Assembly (NCBI GenBank): GCA_014239155.1 | Contig: JAAZZQ010000019.1 | Coordinates: 1-64,000, forward strand | From: Lachnospiraceae bacterium | GTDB taxonomy: Bacteria > Bacillota > Clostridia > Lachnospirales > Lachnospiraceae | Direction of reading: 5' to 3' | Length of the DNA stretch: 64,000 nt | Part shown: positions 49,968-58,241 of the stretch, piece after piece | Layout: every line of letters starts with the position of its first letter | How positions within the stretch are numbered: the first letter of the stretch is position 1 | Translations under genes and position numbers: made by a program | The notes under the pieces: model-generated | Told to the model about the DNA's origin: nothing | The model's input: the letters and a program-made list of their open reading frames with translations, nothing else | The model's database searches: none

Positions 49968-50204
49968 TTACATCATTGTTTTTAGCTGTGCAAACAAATC
50001 CAAATCACTCTGGGTAATTTTCATATTTGTATTGTATTCTTTTCCTTCTGGACTCGTTACCTTTACTTCAATAATCGTACCATCTGTGACTGCCTCACGC
50101 CCTACAGCCTGTATAAATGGCAAAAATTTAGGGTGATTTTTAGTAAAAGTATCCCACGCACCTTTAAATTTCATAATTGCTGAAAAATCCATCATAATAT
50201 CCAT
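49968..50204 (-). CDS. Small hypothetical protein, 78 aa
   Basis: The ORF has AAAGGAG 9 nt before the ATG. The sequence (FSAIMKFKGAWDTFTKNHPK, then EVKVTSPEGKEYNTNMKI) suggests a helix followed by a small beta sheet; similar unnamed proteins seem common in Lachnospiraceae. No function assigned. It is isolated between non-coding stretches; 50205-50421 holds no gene. Confidence 0.6.
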   Translation of the reverse strand: MDIMMDFSAIMKFKGAWDTFTKNHPKFLPFIQAVGREAVTDGTIIEVKVTSPEGKEYNTNMKITQSDLDLFAQLKTMM

Positions 50205-50421
50205 CTCCTTTCATAAACTTACAATAAATCCGTATGTTTCTTTCTACATCCCTCATTATATCCTGCACTATAACAAATTGTTTAACCATTCATATTGTCA
50301 ATTACTCATCACCCAAAAATAACAGGCTTTTAATTTCCCAACCACAGTTTGTGGGAGATTCAATTCTCTTATAAATAATCTGCCAAATAAGACCAGCGTA
50401 AGTGACAAAGAGGCATATGTG

Positions 50422-50682
50422 TTACATCACAACATGGTTGACAGTATCATTCTTTACAACAAAATTTACTTCGTTATAACTACACCTGATATAAAATTTT
50501 GTTAAAAATTTTTCTGTATATGCAAATATACGACAATTTGAGCTTGTGTAAGCAGGATTTTCTTTAATTACTTTGATTTGGTTCTGTTTTATCTTGTATA
50601 TCAGTTTTTGTAATAGTTCAGTTTTCAGCTTCCTGTTACAATCATCAAGCCATGCAAGATCACTTTGTAGTATTAAAACCAC
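50422..50682 (-). pseudogene. Remnant of a TnpB-like (IS200/IS605) transposon protein
   Basis: An 86-codon leftward frame containing LAWLDDCNRKLKTELLQKL and KVIKENPAYTSSNCRIF. The latter matches the NPAYTSQxCSxCG block before the zinc finger of TnpB. The finger itself is decayed (only one of the expected Cys pairs remains, in FYIRCSYNE), and everything upstream of the frame is missing. No intact IS ends were found. Confidence 0.5.
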
Positions 50683-50867
50683 GTTCTATGACTTGATGCA
50701 TCTTTGTCACCACGCAGTTTCATATGACTTGTAAACCCATAATCTGTAGTAAATGCAAAACTCTAAGCTGTGCTGTAACAACTGCTTGCACACTCTTCAC
50801 TCTCCTAAGTTACAAGTATACGTATTAAATATTTATTGTGTTTATTTACAAGTCCGACTACTACTAA

Positions 50868-50908
50868 CTTTTTTACTATGAAAATCTATGATTTTCATAG
50901 TAAAAAAG
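50868..50908. terminator. Perfect 19-bp-arm hairpin, bidirectional terminator
   Basis: Arms CTTTTTTACTATGAAAATC and the exact complement around a TAT loop. The T- and A-runs at the arm ends suit termination in both directions between the tnpB remnant and the next leftward gene. Confidence 0.65.
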
Positions 50909-50939
50909 CACCACTCCAAGTGATACTCCTTCATATGTA

Positions 50940-51200
50940 CTACATCAGATAATTTATACTGTTCTCATCCAGGTCCTGCAATGCCATAGCATTCTGCGCT
51001 TCCTCTGTCTGAAGTCTATTAATATAAAAAGAATATTTCATTCTGCACTCAAAATGTCCTTTCTTCATCTCCCTTACTTTATCAACTTTAATCAGATAAG
51101 AAACCCCTTGTTTCAAAAAAGCTTTTTCAATTATCTTTTTTGTACTCTCGTTATAAGTTTCTACAAAAGCGACCTCTCGCCCTAGTTTCTTCTCTGTCAT
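50940..51200 (-). CDS. Hypothetical protein, 86 aa
   Basis: The start at ATG 51200 is preferred to 51278 because a TATAAT-containing palindrome (about 51229-51245) that looks like its promoter lies between them. The protein opens MTEKKLGREVAFVETYNES and is mixed alpha/beta with a KGHFECRMKYSFYINRL segment. No family recognised. The 600 bp upstream to the tRNA hold no gene. Confidence 0.55.
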   Translation of the reverse strand: MTEKKLGREVAFVETYNESTKKIIEKAFLKQGVSYLIKVDKVREMKKGHFECRMKYSFYINRLQTEEAQNAMALQDLDENSINYLM

Positions 51201-51775
51201 TCCTGCCACATCCTTTATCTCTGATATACTATTATAGTATAGACCGAAATCCCCAAAAAGTACAGTTGAAATATTCACTAATAAATGATTTTAGATTAAT
51301 AATTTTTTAGTGACAATTAAAATCAAACATTACTCTATATTTCTGATAAACCATTTTGCAAATAACTATATCAATAACACAAAATATTTCTTCAAGGATA
51401 CCTGATAAAAAATATAGATGCAATGGAGCATGACAAATTTTTGTCAATTAATAAGGTGATTTGCCTTGTCAAGATACAATTAAAAAAATAGGAAAATTAT
51501 TTAATATCGTTCATTAAAAACATGCTCTAACACGCCAAAAACGGTTATAACGATTTGCACGATTGTCAGATTCTAACTCTATTTTAAATACTATTTATAT
51601 AAATGGCAACAACTTTTACACACAAATTATTATATAGACCATACAAAAATGTAAAACCTAAAAGCAAAAATCCCATCGCCAAAAGCGATTTCTAATAAAT
51701 TTTTGCTGTAACAGGTCAGCTTGTCCGAACTGTTACACATCATTGTAACTTTATGTTTTTTTTACTTTTTAAGGG
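51201..51775. other. AT-rich gene-free interval before the tRNA
   Basis: No ORF with a plausible start. Near its right end are TGTAACAG/CTGTTACA arms (about 51707-51737) and GCAAAAAT/ATTTTTGC arms (about 51665-51708), which may be a decayed regulatory or mobile remnant. Confidence 0.4.
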
Positions 51776-51805
51776 TTGCAATTTTATTAGTTTTCATGAT
51801 ATACT
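51776..51805 (+). promoter_or_regulatory. Promoter of tRNA-Gly
   Basis: TTGCAA (51776-51781) and TATACT (51800-51805) with an 18-bp spacer, 11 bp before the mature tRNA start. Confidence 0.7.
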
Positions 51806-51816
51806 ATATTTACTTT

Positions 51817-51887
51817 GCAGGATTAGTACATCGGTAGTACATCGGCTTCCCAAGCCGAGGAGGCGGGTTCGATTCCCGTATCCTGCT
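51817..51887 (+). tRNA. tRNA-Gly (anticodon CCC)
   Basis: The 71-nt cloverleaf has acceptor arms GCAGGAT/ATCCTGC, an anticodon stem TCGGC/GCCGA with loop TTCCCAA, and a T arm GCGGGTTCGATTCCCGT. CCA is not encoded. A T-run follows directly and would terminate the transcript. Confidence 0.95.
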
Positions 51888-52277
51888 TTTTTGTTTTATT
51901 GTGAACTCCCCATTGTCCAAAGCCAATGGGTTTTCTACTTTTGCGACCTCATAACCAAACAAGTTTGACTTAACTATAATCTCCACAAATTTTCATCTAG
52001 ACAGTCCCCCTATAATAGTATATACCATATACTTGTATATTTTATGTACTGAGAGATTTCTTGGTTTTCACATTATATTTTCTATCAGAACCATGTATAT
52101 ACAATTATCAATGTCCGTGTGAATCAATCATAACAAAAAAATATATGCTGTAACCACCTCTAGTTTTATGGTCTTAATCCATCACCTAAAACGAATGAAG
52201 CCGCGACCACATTGTTTTAAAATTGATAAACTACTATAATATAAACTAAAAGTAATAAAACAGAAGGGACCAACTAT
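51888..52277. other. Gene-free interval after the tRNA
   Basis: After the T-run terminator no ORF or repeat of note was seen up to the GAAGGGA ribosome site of the DUF4291 gene. The tRNA 3' end shows no integrated element. Confidence 0.5.
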
Positions 52278-52865
52278 ATGGAATATGTAAAAGAAATATT
52301 TGCACAATATAATAAACAATGTATCCGAGTTTATCAAGCATATAATCCTACAATAGCAAAGGAAGCAATTTCACTACAAACATTTGGCGAAAATTTCAAC
52401 ATAAATCGTATGACATGGATAAAACCATCTTTTTTGTGGCTTATGTATCGTTCTAACTGGGGAACTAAGAAAAATCAGGAATGTATTTTAGCTATAGACA
52501 TATATCAATCAAACTTTAATGAAATACTGCAAAAAGCGGTTTTGACATCACCAGACTCTACAAGCTATACAAGTGCACAATGGAAGAGAGCCTTTGACAA
52601 AACTACTGTGTATTGTCAATGGGATCCAGATAGAAGTATAAATGGAAATGCTATCAACCGCGCAGCAATCCAAATAGGACTAAAAGGAGATACATTAAGA
52701 AATTTTTTAAGTGTAGGTATTTATCACATAGAAGACTTAACTCCATTGGTAAGGAAATGGAATGAACAAAGAAAAAATGGAAAACTGAACTCTAAAGATT
52801 TGCCAGTAGAGAGAATTTATCCGGTTAAGGAGAAAAGCATTAGAAACAGGCTGAACATGAAATAA
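52278..52865 (+). CDS. DUF4291 family protein
   Basis: A 195-residue protein with the family signature: RVYQAYNPTIAKEAISLQTF, then NRMTWIKPSFLWLMYRSNWGTKKNQECILAIDI in stretches. The C-terminal part has the RAIQIGL and YHIEDLTPLV segments. A GAAGGGA ribosome site precedes the ATG. The family is widespread in bacteria and eukaryotes with no settled function. It is a single rightward gene. Confidence 0.88.
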   Translation: MEYVKEIFAQYNKQCIRVYQAYNPTIAKEAISLQTFGENFNINRMTWIKPSFLWLMYRSNWGTKKNQECILAIDIYQSNFNEILQKAVLTSPDSTSYTSAQWKRAFDKTTVYCQWDPDRSINGNAINRAAIQIGLKGDTLRNFLSVGIYHIEDLTPLVRKWNEQRKNGKLNSKDLPVERIYPVKEKSIRNRLNMK

Positions 52866-53225
52866 TAATTTTTATTTGTAGGTAGTTGTCTGTTTAAATA
52901 TTTCAACGGAAAATTTCTTAGTAATATGAAATAAAAGATTGTTCCATTAGCAACTATATAATATGAATTTATTTTTTCATTTTACTTTCTGAAATACGAT
53001 TATAAATTTGAGTAAACAGCGAATAAGGAAGATTTGCCTCCCCTATTCGCTGCATAATCTGTACGTCACTATATGCCATACTCTCTACACAAGTTTGTGC
53101 ATAAAAAATATAAAACATAATAATTCAAAAAATCTCTCCAATACTCAAAATTTGAAAAAATGTGCTACACACTCCATACTGGCATTCATAATTTTTTCCG
53201 TAGTTTATTATCTGCTGTCCTCAAA
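52866..53225. other. Interval with a possible decayed leftward ORF
   Basis: On the minus strand 53079-52969 encodes MAYSDVQIMQRIGEANLPYS and ends YNRISESKMKK. It looks like the C-terminus of a lost gene, with no ribosome site. Nothing else was recognised. Confidence 0.3.
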
Positions 53226-53945
53226 CTATTCTGTTTCAAATATTATCTGCCTGTAAGTTATATTCTTGTGTATAGTCTCTATAAATCTATCTAACCCAGC
53301 CCTGTCACAAATCACACACGCCTCATTCAATCCCTCAATCCATTCATTTCCGGAGGAACATTGTACCAGATGGCTAGCAACACAAGCCAGTCTTCTCCCC
53401 TGCTTAATAGCGCCTCGAACAGTATGCATAGTGCCACTGTCATATGATGCCTCTATCACAAGTACTCCACCACTAATGCCACTTTGTAAGCGGTCTCTCT
53501 CCACATATTGATACTTCTGTATTGGGACCGAAGGAAAATATTCGCTGACAAGGCAGCCACCGTTTAACAACAACCTTTTTGCAAGGTCACAGTTGGAATA
53601 TGGTACAATGTGATCTAATCCGCACGGCATCACTGCAACACAAGTTCCACCAGCAGCAAGTGCCCCATAAAATGCATGTGTATCGCAACCCAGAGCAAGC
53701 CCATTCACCACATTTATATTTTTCTTACCTAATTCATACCCTATCTGATATGCTATTTTTGCTCCTCGTTCAGATACCTGCCTGCTTCCAATCACCGCAA
53801 TATTGTGTCTTTGATTGATAACTTTAATATTACCTCTATAATATAAATAATTGGGTGCTCTTGTGATGGAAGCTAACTGTTGGGGATACTCTTCTTTTCC
53901 TATTTCAGTCCATTTAATTATATTTTTCTGAAAGATTCTTCTCAT
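53226..53945 (-). CDS. dprA: DprA/Smf-like DNA-processing protein, short form
   Basis: A 239-residue Rossmann-fold protein of the DprA family: NIAVIGSRQVSERGAKIAY near residue 47, VNGLALGCDTHAFYGAL near 78, and SGISGGVLVIEASYDSGTMHT near 155. It lacks the N-terminal SAM and C-terminal winged-helix domains of full DprA (usually about 300-370 residues). DprA loads RecA on incoming single-stranded DNA; short versions also occur in defence contexts. It stands alone; no competence genes are nearby. Confidence 0.85.
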   Translation of the reverse strand: MRRIFQKNIIKWTEIGKEEYPQQLASITRAPNYLYYRGNIKVINQRHNIAVIGSRQVSERGAKIAYQIGYELGKKNINVVNGLALGCDTHAFYGALAAGGTCVAVMPCGLDHIVPYSNCDLAKRLLLNGGCLVSEYFPSVPIQKYQYVERDRLQSGISGGVLVIEASYDSGTMHTVRGAIKQGRRLACVASHLVQCSSGNEWIEGLNEACVICDRAGLDRFIETIHKNITYRQIIFETE

Positions 53946-54086
53946 CTCCCAACTATTATTTTTTTAATATTATACTTGTCTTTTCTTAATACATTTCACC
54001 ATTACAACATCTTCTCTCACCTAAAAAGATGAAATTTTCCTCTCGCAAAGTAACAAACTGTTCCACATTCTGGGCAATCATAAATG

Positions 54087-54878
54087 TTAGTAAAGAGACT
54101 TCTTGTCACAAAAAGTTAAAATCCGTTCAAAGTAGATCTGCAGTTTTCCCTCAAAAATATAAATTGGCACAGGTTGTTTCAAATCATACACTTGCGCATA
54201 AATGTCGCCCTCAAAGAAAAAAACTACCACCTGTTTCTTATAAGGATCAAAAATCCAATACTCACGCACGCGGGCATTTTCATATTTCTCTAACTTTTTG
54301 AAGTAATCTTTCCGTTTTGTAGCAAAAGAAACAACCTCCAACACAAAATCTGGTGCACCAAACACTTTTCCCCGTAATATCTTTTCCTTGTCAAATAAAA
54401 TAATAATATCTGGCTGCATCATGGTTTTATTATCACAGTCGAGCTGCACATCAACAGGAGCGATACCTGCTTCACATTCTCTGTTATTTTCTATTATATA
54501 ATTTGCAATTTGCCTATAAATCTCACCTGTAATTTTCTGATGACCAAATGTAGGAGTATCCATATCATACAGCACACCATCAATCAACTCTACCCTAATT
54601 TTATCTGATGTGACAAAATAATCTTCTATTGTATATTCACCCTGCTTCTTTTCCACCGAATCTTTATAGGAAAATATTGTATTATCCTGCAATTTCATAT
54701 TGTACTTTTGTTCCGTTAATACCTGTTCTAATGCCTGAAGTGTCGCGTAGCGCGGGTGAGCTGTCTCCCCAGAAAAAATCTTCTGTACAGTACCAAGCGG
54801 GACTCCCGATAAGTTGGAAATCTGAGCATAGCTATACCCCTTCTGCAATTTTTTCTGCCTCATTTCTTCTATAGTCAT
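54087..54878 (-). CDS. HTH domain fused to Uma2-family (DUF820) PD-(D/E)XK protein
   Basis: A 263-residue protein. Residues 1-55 are an HTH of the XRE type (GYSYAQISNLSGVPLGTVQK, HPRYATLQALEQVL). Residues 80-255 are an Uma2 domain with VELIDGVLYDM, MQPDIIILFDKEK (catalytic Asp), DFVLEVVSFATKRKD (Glu) and KYENARVREYWIFDP. Uma2 proteins are putative restriction-type endonucleases, often of unknown target. The HTH fusion suggests sequence-directed binding or autoregulation. It is a single leftward gene. Confidence 0.85.
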   Translation of the reverse strand: MTIEEMRQKKLQKGYSYAQISNLSGVPLGTVQKIFSGETAHPRYATLQALEQVLTEQKYNMKLQDNTIFSYKDSVEKKQGEYTIEDYFVTSDKIRVELIDGVLYDMDTPTFGHQKITGEIYRQIANYIIENNRECEAGIAPVDVQLDCDNKTMMQPDIIILFDKEKILRGKVFGAPDFVLEVVSFATKRKDYFKKLEKYENARVREYWIFDPYKKQVVVFFFEGDIYAQVYDLKQPVPIYIFEGKLQIYFERILTFCDKKSLY

Positions 54879-55045
54879 AATATCCTCTCAAATATTTCTA
54901 ATTAACTTTCCGAGTCTTTTTGTACTTGGTCACAAATAAAATTCTCACAGACTCTATTCATAAAACACCCAATAATCTTATTATACCCATTTCATTCCAT
55001 TTGTCAACCGTTTTGTTTCTATTTTTCTTAAAGTTCACTCCTTTT

Positions 55046-55500
55046 CTATCCATTTTTCTCTTGTTCATAAGCACGCTTTTTTAATTCCTCTTCCGACCCT
55101 AGATAAATATATTTCTCTAATATAGGCAATGGTTTCTTTTCTGTAATTTCAAAAAGCTCATAAATTATAGATGGAATTTTGTGTTCAAACTGTATTAAAC
55201 TAAGTTCATGATTTCCTCACATCGCACAGTCTGATGGGCGTGTCCTAAACGCCGTAAAAAAACATAAAATCCTAGATAGAATGACACTTTTGAATTGAAT
55301 TTGACTGTATTTTCCAGCCTTTACTAAATGCAATCGCCTCATATTGCTGACCAATTGGTATATCTGTCTCTGCATATGCATGATGAAAATATAAGCTATT
55401 TTGTGCAAATTTATTCTTTTGGTATATATCATAGGCAGTCTGTGACAAAATGCCCTTTTCTGTACAGTACTTTTCAATCTCAGGAAATAACTCCTATCTC
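55046..55500 (-). pseudogene. Two fragments of a decayed leftward gene
   Basis: One open stretch without a start codon (about 55497-55275) encodes ELFPEIEKYCTEKGILSQTA and continues to GWKIQSNSIQKCHSI. A second (about 55219-55046) encodes HELSLIQFEHKIPSIIYELF and ends KKRAYEQEKNG. Both look like real protein sequence interrupted by stops. No family was recognised, and it is not certain that they come from one gene. Confidence 0.4.
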
Positions 55501-55793
55501 ACAAATAAAAGATTATATCGCGCCAACAACCTAATACAATGTCCCATTATTACTTATTACTTCGCCATTCTTTTTCCAAAAATTGTACTACAAATTATCT
55601 ATCATTTATTAAATAACACAAACAATAATTTCGCACACAAAATACTAAAAGAAAAGTATTTTGACATATACTTTTCACTACTGTTGCAAAGGCATAAAAA
55701 GCAACCAATAACACTTCTATATATCTAAACACTTGATATAGCAGTAACATGATACTATGATAAGACTATAATAACAAGGAGTAAACAAATATT

Positions 55794-56483
55794 ATGAATC
55801 CTTTCTCATTTGACCAACTTTATATTGAGTATGGTACTATTCAGCCTCTTTCGGATAAGGAACAGAACACTGGTGTCTTGTTTTGTGTGCGCTGGAAAGG
55901 CGGATTGACACTGCGGTTCTCTAATCGTTGGTCTTATTACTGGATTATGGTTGAAAAAGACGATTCTATTTTTCAAAGTATTCGTCTCGACAAGGAAAAA
56001 TATGTGATGGAAAAATTACAGAAAAGTATTCGAGACATTGAGCGTGGAGCATTTTCCAGAAGAAAATCCACTGCACAGCTTGTTTCTGAAATTGTTCAAC
56101 AAAGACAGTTAACTTCTTGCATGAACAATACCAAATGGGATATGTTTCGCACTGCTATGTTAGAAGAAATGCCCTTTCCTCCTCCTTATGAAATTAAGAC
56201 TCTTTTTGATAATGAAATTGCATTTATTAATTATTTTATTACAAATGACGCCAACTATCGGGGTTGCTATATTGATGAGGATTTTGTCAATCTAAATTAT
56301 AAGGTGATTGAATATCTAGTGGTAAAGACGCGATATTATGAGACAATTGGCGGAATGTTGGTGCAGCAAAGAGTCTATCATGATGCGACAACACAATTTC
56401 TTGAGTTGATGAAAAAATACCATATTCCATATGTTCCTTGTGAAAAGTCCAATGATACATTTTTTATTTATGGCTATCGCTAA
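55794..56483 (+). CDS. Hypothetical protein, 229 aa
   Basis: The ORF has CAAGGAG 13 nt before the ATG. The protein begins MNPFSFDQLYIEYGTIQPLS, has no transmembrane helix, and contains a Trp/aromatic-rich segment (FSNRWSYYWIMVEKDDSIF) near residue 42 and a YFITNDANYRGCYIDEDFVN segment near 150. No family recognised. It is followed by a convergent Cys-rich small gene. 55501-55793 upstream is AT-rich without genes. Confidence 0.6.
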   Translation: MNPFSFDQLYIEYGTIQPLSDKEQNTGVLFCVRWKGGLTLRFSNRWSYYWIMVEKDDSIFQSIRLDKEKYVMEKLQKSIRDIERGAFSRRKSTAQLVSEIVQQRQLTSCMNNTKWDMFRTAMLEEMPFPPPYEIKTLFDNEIAFINYFITNDANYRGCYIDEDFVNLNYKVIEYLVVKTRYYETIGGMLVQQRVYHDATTQFLELMKKYHIPYVPCEKSNDTFFIYGYR

Positions 56484-56500
56484 GACAGCTCATATGGCTC

Positions 56501-56755
56501 CTACCTTCCATCCACTTTACCAGCATCTGATAAGAGTCGAATGATATTATCATAATTTTCTGGACGATGAGGAAACATACAGTTTGTACAGTCTTTGATT
56601 TTGCTCCCACCATTTTCTATATATGTCGGATTTCCCGGACAGTTTTCTCTAAGATATAATGGACAGAAGCAAAACAGACAATTCAATACTTCCATGCCTT
56701 GATGACATGGAAAATAGATGCAATCTTTATTTTCAAAAAAACGATATGAATACAT
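56501..56755 (-). CDS. Cysteine-rich small domain protein
   Basis: An 84-residue protein with the conserved pattern SYRFFENKDCIYFPCHQGME, then CLFCFCPLYLRENCPGNP and IKDCTNCMFPHRPENYDNII. Eight or nine Cys suggest a metal or iron-sulphur site. The Cys-rich small domain family appears alone or fused to cobalamin-related proteins in Firmicutes; its role is unknown. No adjacent cobalamin genes are seen here. Confidence 0.85.
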   Translation of the reverse strand: MYSYRFFENKDCIYFPCHQGMEVLNCLFCFCPLYLRENCPGNPTYIENGGSKIKDCTNCMFPHRPENYDNIIRLLSDAGKVDGR

Positions 56756-57126
56756 TTAGCATTCCTTCCTTATCTAAAATTCTTAATTCTCAATTCAGAA
56801 ATTAAACGATACTATTACCAGGACAACACAATATGTTTGTCTGCAAAAGCACAAACGGACGTATTGGAATTGTAAACAGTATTTAATTGATTAGTTAATT
56901 CATATTCAAAGACAGAATACTCCCCGACGGACGGGCTTTTTTGATAAATCAAGAATTGGCGAATTTTGTCGATACGGTTTATGTTCCACGGCTTTGATCT
57001 CTCAAAAACCGCCGTGGAAGAATGGGCGTGTGAAAATCCCCCTGCTGTACGACGGCTTTTTTCTTTTGCCATCGTGCGGCAGAATATTTTCAATATTTAT
57101 TGTTCAAAGAATTTGTAAGAAATTAT
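56756..57126. other. Interval without a convincing gene, probable element remnant
   Basis: A GC-richer patch at 56925-57080 includes CCACGGCTTTGATCTCTC and CCGCCGTGG, which form an inverted repeat. It differs in composition from the AT-rich sides. The open frame at 56815-57093 has no ribosome site and is not called. A remnant of a conjugative element is possible. Confidence 0.35.
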
Positions 57127-57300
57127 TTAACGTCCGATGTGCTTTGTGTATTCTTCTACTTGTCTGGTAAAGCCAATTACATCATCTACTATATCACCAA
57201 TTTGGAAATCTGCCTGTACAGTGATTTTGTTTGCTGATATAGGGTTAAGCCGTTGATATAATGTTTTAATCCCGATAACAGAAGCAGTTGTTATTCCCAT
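57127..57300 (-). CDS. Small protein, 57 aa, last gene of the TetR-linked operon
   Basis: A leftward ORF beginning MGITTASVIGIKTLYQRLNP and ending VEEYTKHIGR, with a GGAAG site 14 nt upstream, which is rather far. The tail (IGDIVDDVIGFTRQVEEYTK) resembles that of the neighbouring 86-aa protein (ISDIVKFANGAKTFTKHI). The two may therefore be related. Confidence 0.5.
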   Translation of the reverse strand: MGITTASVIGIKTLYQRLNPISANKITVQADFQIGDIVDDVIGFTRQVEEYTKHIGR

Positions 57301-57332
57301 ATTCTTTTTTCTTTCTTCCTTGATAAAGTAAC

Positions 57333-57593
57333 TTAACTGTCTTTTTTCTGAAAATGCTCACGGGTAAATGAATCAATATGCTTCGTAAATGTTTTAGCAC
57401 CATTTGCAAATTTGACAATATCAGAGATGGAAGTGCCAAACGGAAAGGAGCCGCTCTCTGTATCGTTGGCTCCTTCCTCCGCTTTTTTCGACTTTGAGCT
57501 ATCCCTTTGTTGCCCATAATAAACTTCACTAACTTCTGTAATAGATTTTGCTGTAACCCGTGCGATAATCCTTAATAAATCTTTATCTATCAC
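57333..57593 (-). CDS. Small hydrophilic protein, 86 aa, TetR-linked operon
   Basis: Starts MIDKDLLRIIARVTAKSITE, with a charged low-complexity middle (SSKSKKAEEGANDTESG) and a C-terminus with TSISDIVKFANGAKTFTKH. A GGAGGATCATTCGG sequence precedes the ATG at 57593. No family recognised. It follows a 55-aa membrane gene and is likely co-transcribed with it. Confidence 0.55.
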   Translation of the reverse strand: MIDKDLLRIIARVTAKSITEVSEVYYGQQRDSSKSKKAEEGANDTESGSFPFGTSISDIVKFANGAKTFTKHIDSFTREHFQKKDS

Positions 57594-57613
57594 CGAATGA
57601 TCCTCCGGGATTC

Positions 57614-57781
57614 TTATTTATTGGAGGATCCGTTGTGTTTGTCAATCCATTCCTGTGTTTTTTCTACTATCCTGCCGGCACCGGGAAAAAACTTCTGAAT
57701 AAGCTTCAAAACCCCGACAGTACCACAGAGAGCACATACGATAATGACCGGAACTAATAAAATCTGTAATAATGATGGCAT
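57614..57781 (-). CDS. Single-pass small membrane protein, 55 aa, TetR-linked operon
   Basis: The ORF reads MPSLLQILLVPVIIVCALCG and continues TVGVLKLIQKFFPGAGRIVEKTQEW. One membrane helix occupies residues 3-22, followed by an amphipathic tail. AGGAGG 9 nt before the ATG supports translation. The layout (helix, then basic amphipathic segment ending in KHN) mirrors the 56-aa protein at 59111. Confidence 0.6.
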   Translation of the reverse strand: MPSLLQILLVPVIIVCALCGTVGVLKLIQKFFPGAGRIVEKTQEWIDKHNGSSNK

Positions 57782-57793
57782 AATAATTTCCTC

Positions 57794-58129
57794 CTATTCA
57801 TGATTAAACATTTCAGCAAAAATTTTTCTTGTTTCATCTTCCGATGCACGCATAATTTCCTCGACGATTTCCATTTTGCCTTTATCTTCTGTACCTTTTT
57901 CTTCCTTGTCACTTAACGCAAAATCACAGTTAAACATTTCAGCAAAAATTTTTCTTGTTTCATCTTCCGATGCACGCATAATTTCCTCGACGATTTCCAT
58001 TTTGCTTTTATCTTCCATAACTTTCTCCTCCTCGCTACTTGACGCAAAATTATTCGTTCTGTTAGCTCCGCAACTGCACAAAAGCAAACAGCATATTATT
58101 GGCGGAACCCAGAAATGTAAGTGACGCAT
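57794..58129 (-). CDS. Small lipoprotein-like protein with a 42-residue internal duplication
   Basis: A 111-residue protein. The signal peptide HLHFWVPPIICCLLLCSCGA contains a lipobox-like LLCSC, so it may be lipid-anchored outside the membrane. Residues 35-67 and 77-109 are near-identical acidic helical repeats (KMEIVEEIMRASEDETRKIF and AEMFN). At DNA level 57804-57889 and 57930-58015 differ at one base, so the duplication is recent. It belongs to the leftward operon facing the TetR gene. Confidence 0.65.
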   Translation of the reverse strand: MRHLHFWVPPIICCLLLCSCGANRTNNFASSSEEEKVMEDKSKMEIVEEIMRASEDETRKIFAEMFNCDFALSDKEEKGTEDKGKMEIVEEIMRASEDETRKIFAEMFNHE

Positions 58130-58153
58130 ACGTTTACCTCCTGTCTTTCCATT

Positions 58154-58240
58154 TTATAAACCGAAAATACTGAAAATCATTTTAATTGTCCCTATGGTAG
58201 ACGCTTTTATGATTTTCCATACAATAGAGAGCAGTTCCAT
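58154..58240 (-). CDS. 28-residue amphipathic peptide, TetR-linked operon
   Basis: A tiny ORF with a perfect AGGAGG 8 nt before the ATG at 58240. The peptide begins MELLSIVWKIIKASTIGTIK and ends MIFSIFGL. Alternating hydrophobic and Lys residues suggest an amphipathic membrane-active helix. It begins 2 bp after the end of the DUF2238 gene. The ribosome site and coupling support real translation. Confidence 0.55.
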   Translation of the reverse strand: MELLSIVWKIIKASTIGTIKMIFSIFGL

Positions 58241-58241
58241 A

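Noticed and set aside
51817-51887. tRNA-Gly as an attachment site of an element
   Set aside because: No integrase lies nearby and no repeat of the tRNA 3' end was seen in the following sequence.
56815-57093. A 92-codon leftward frame as a gene
   Set aside because: No ribosome site was seen, its sequence is low in typical coding character, and it runs across a GC-richer patch with inverted repeats that looks like a remnant.
57804-58015. The two near-identical blocks considered as a CRISPR or IS repeat
   Set aside because: There are only two copies, they are in frame within a coding sequence, and the period is 42 codons; it is a gene-internal duplication.
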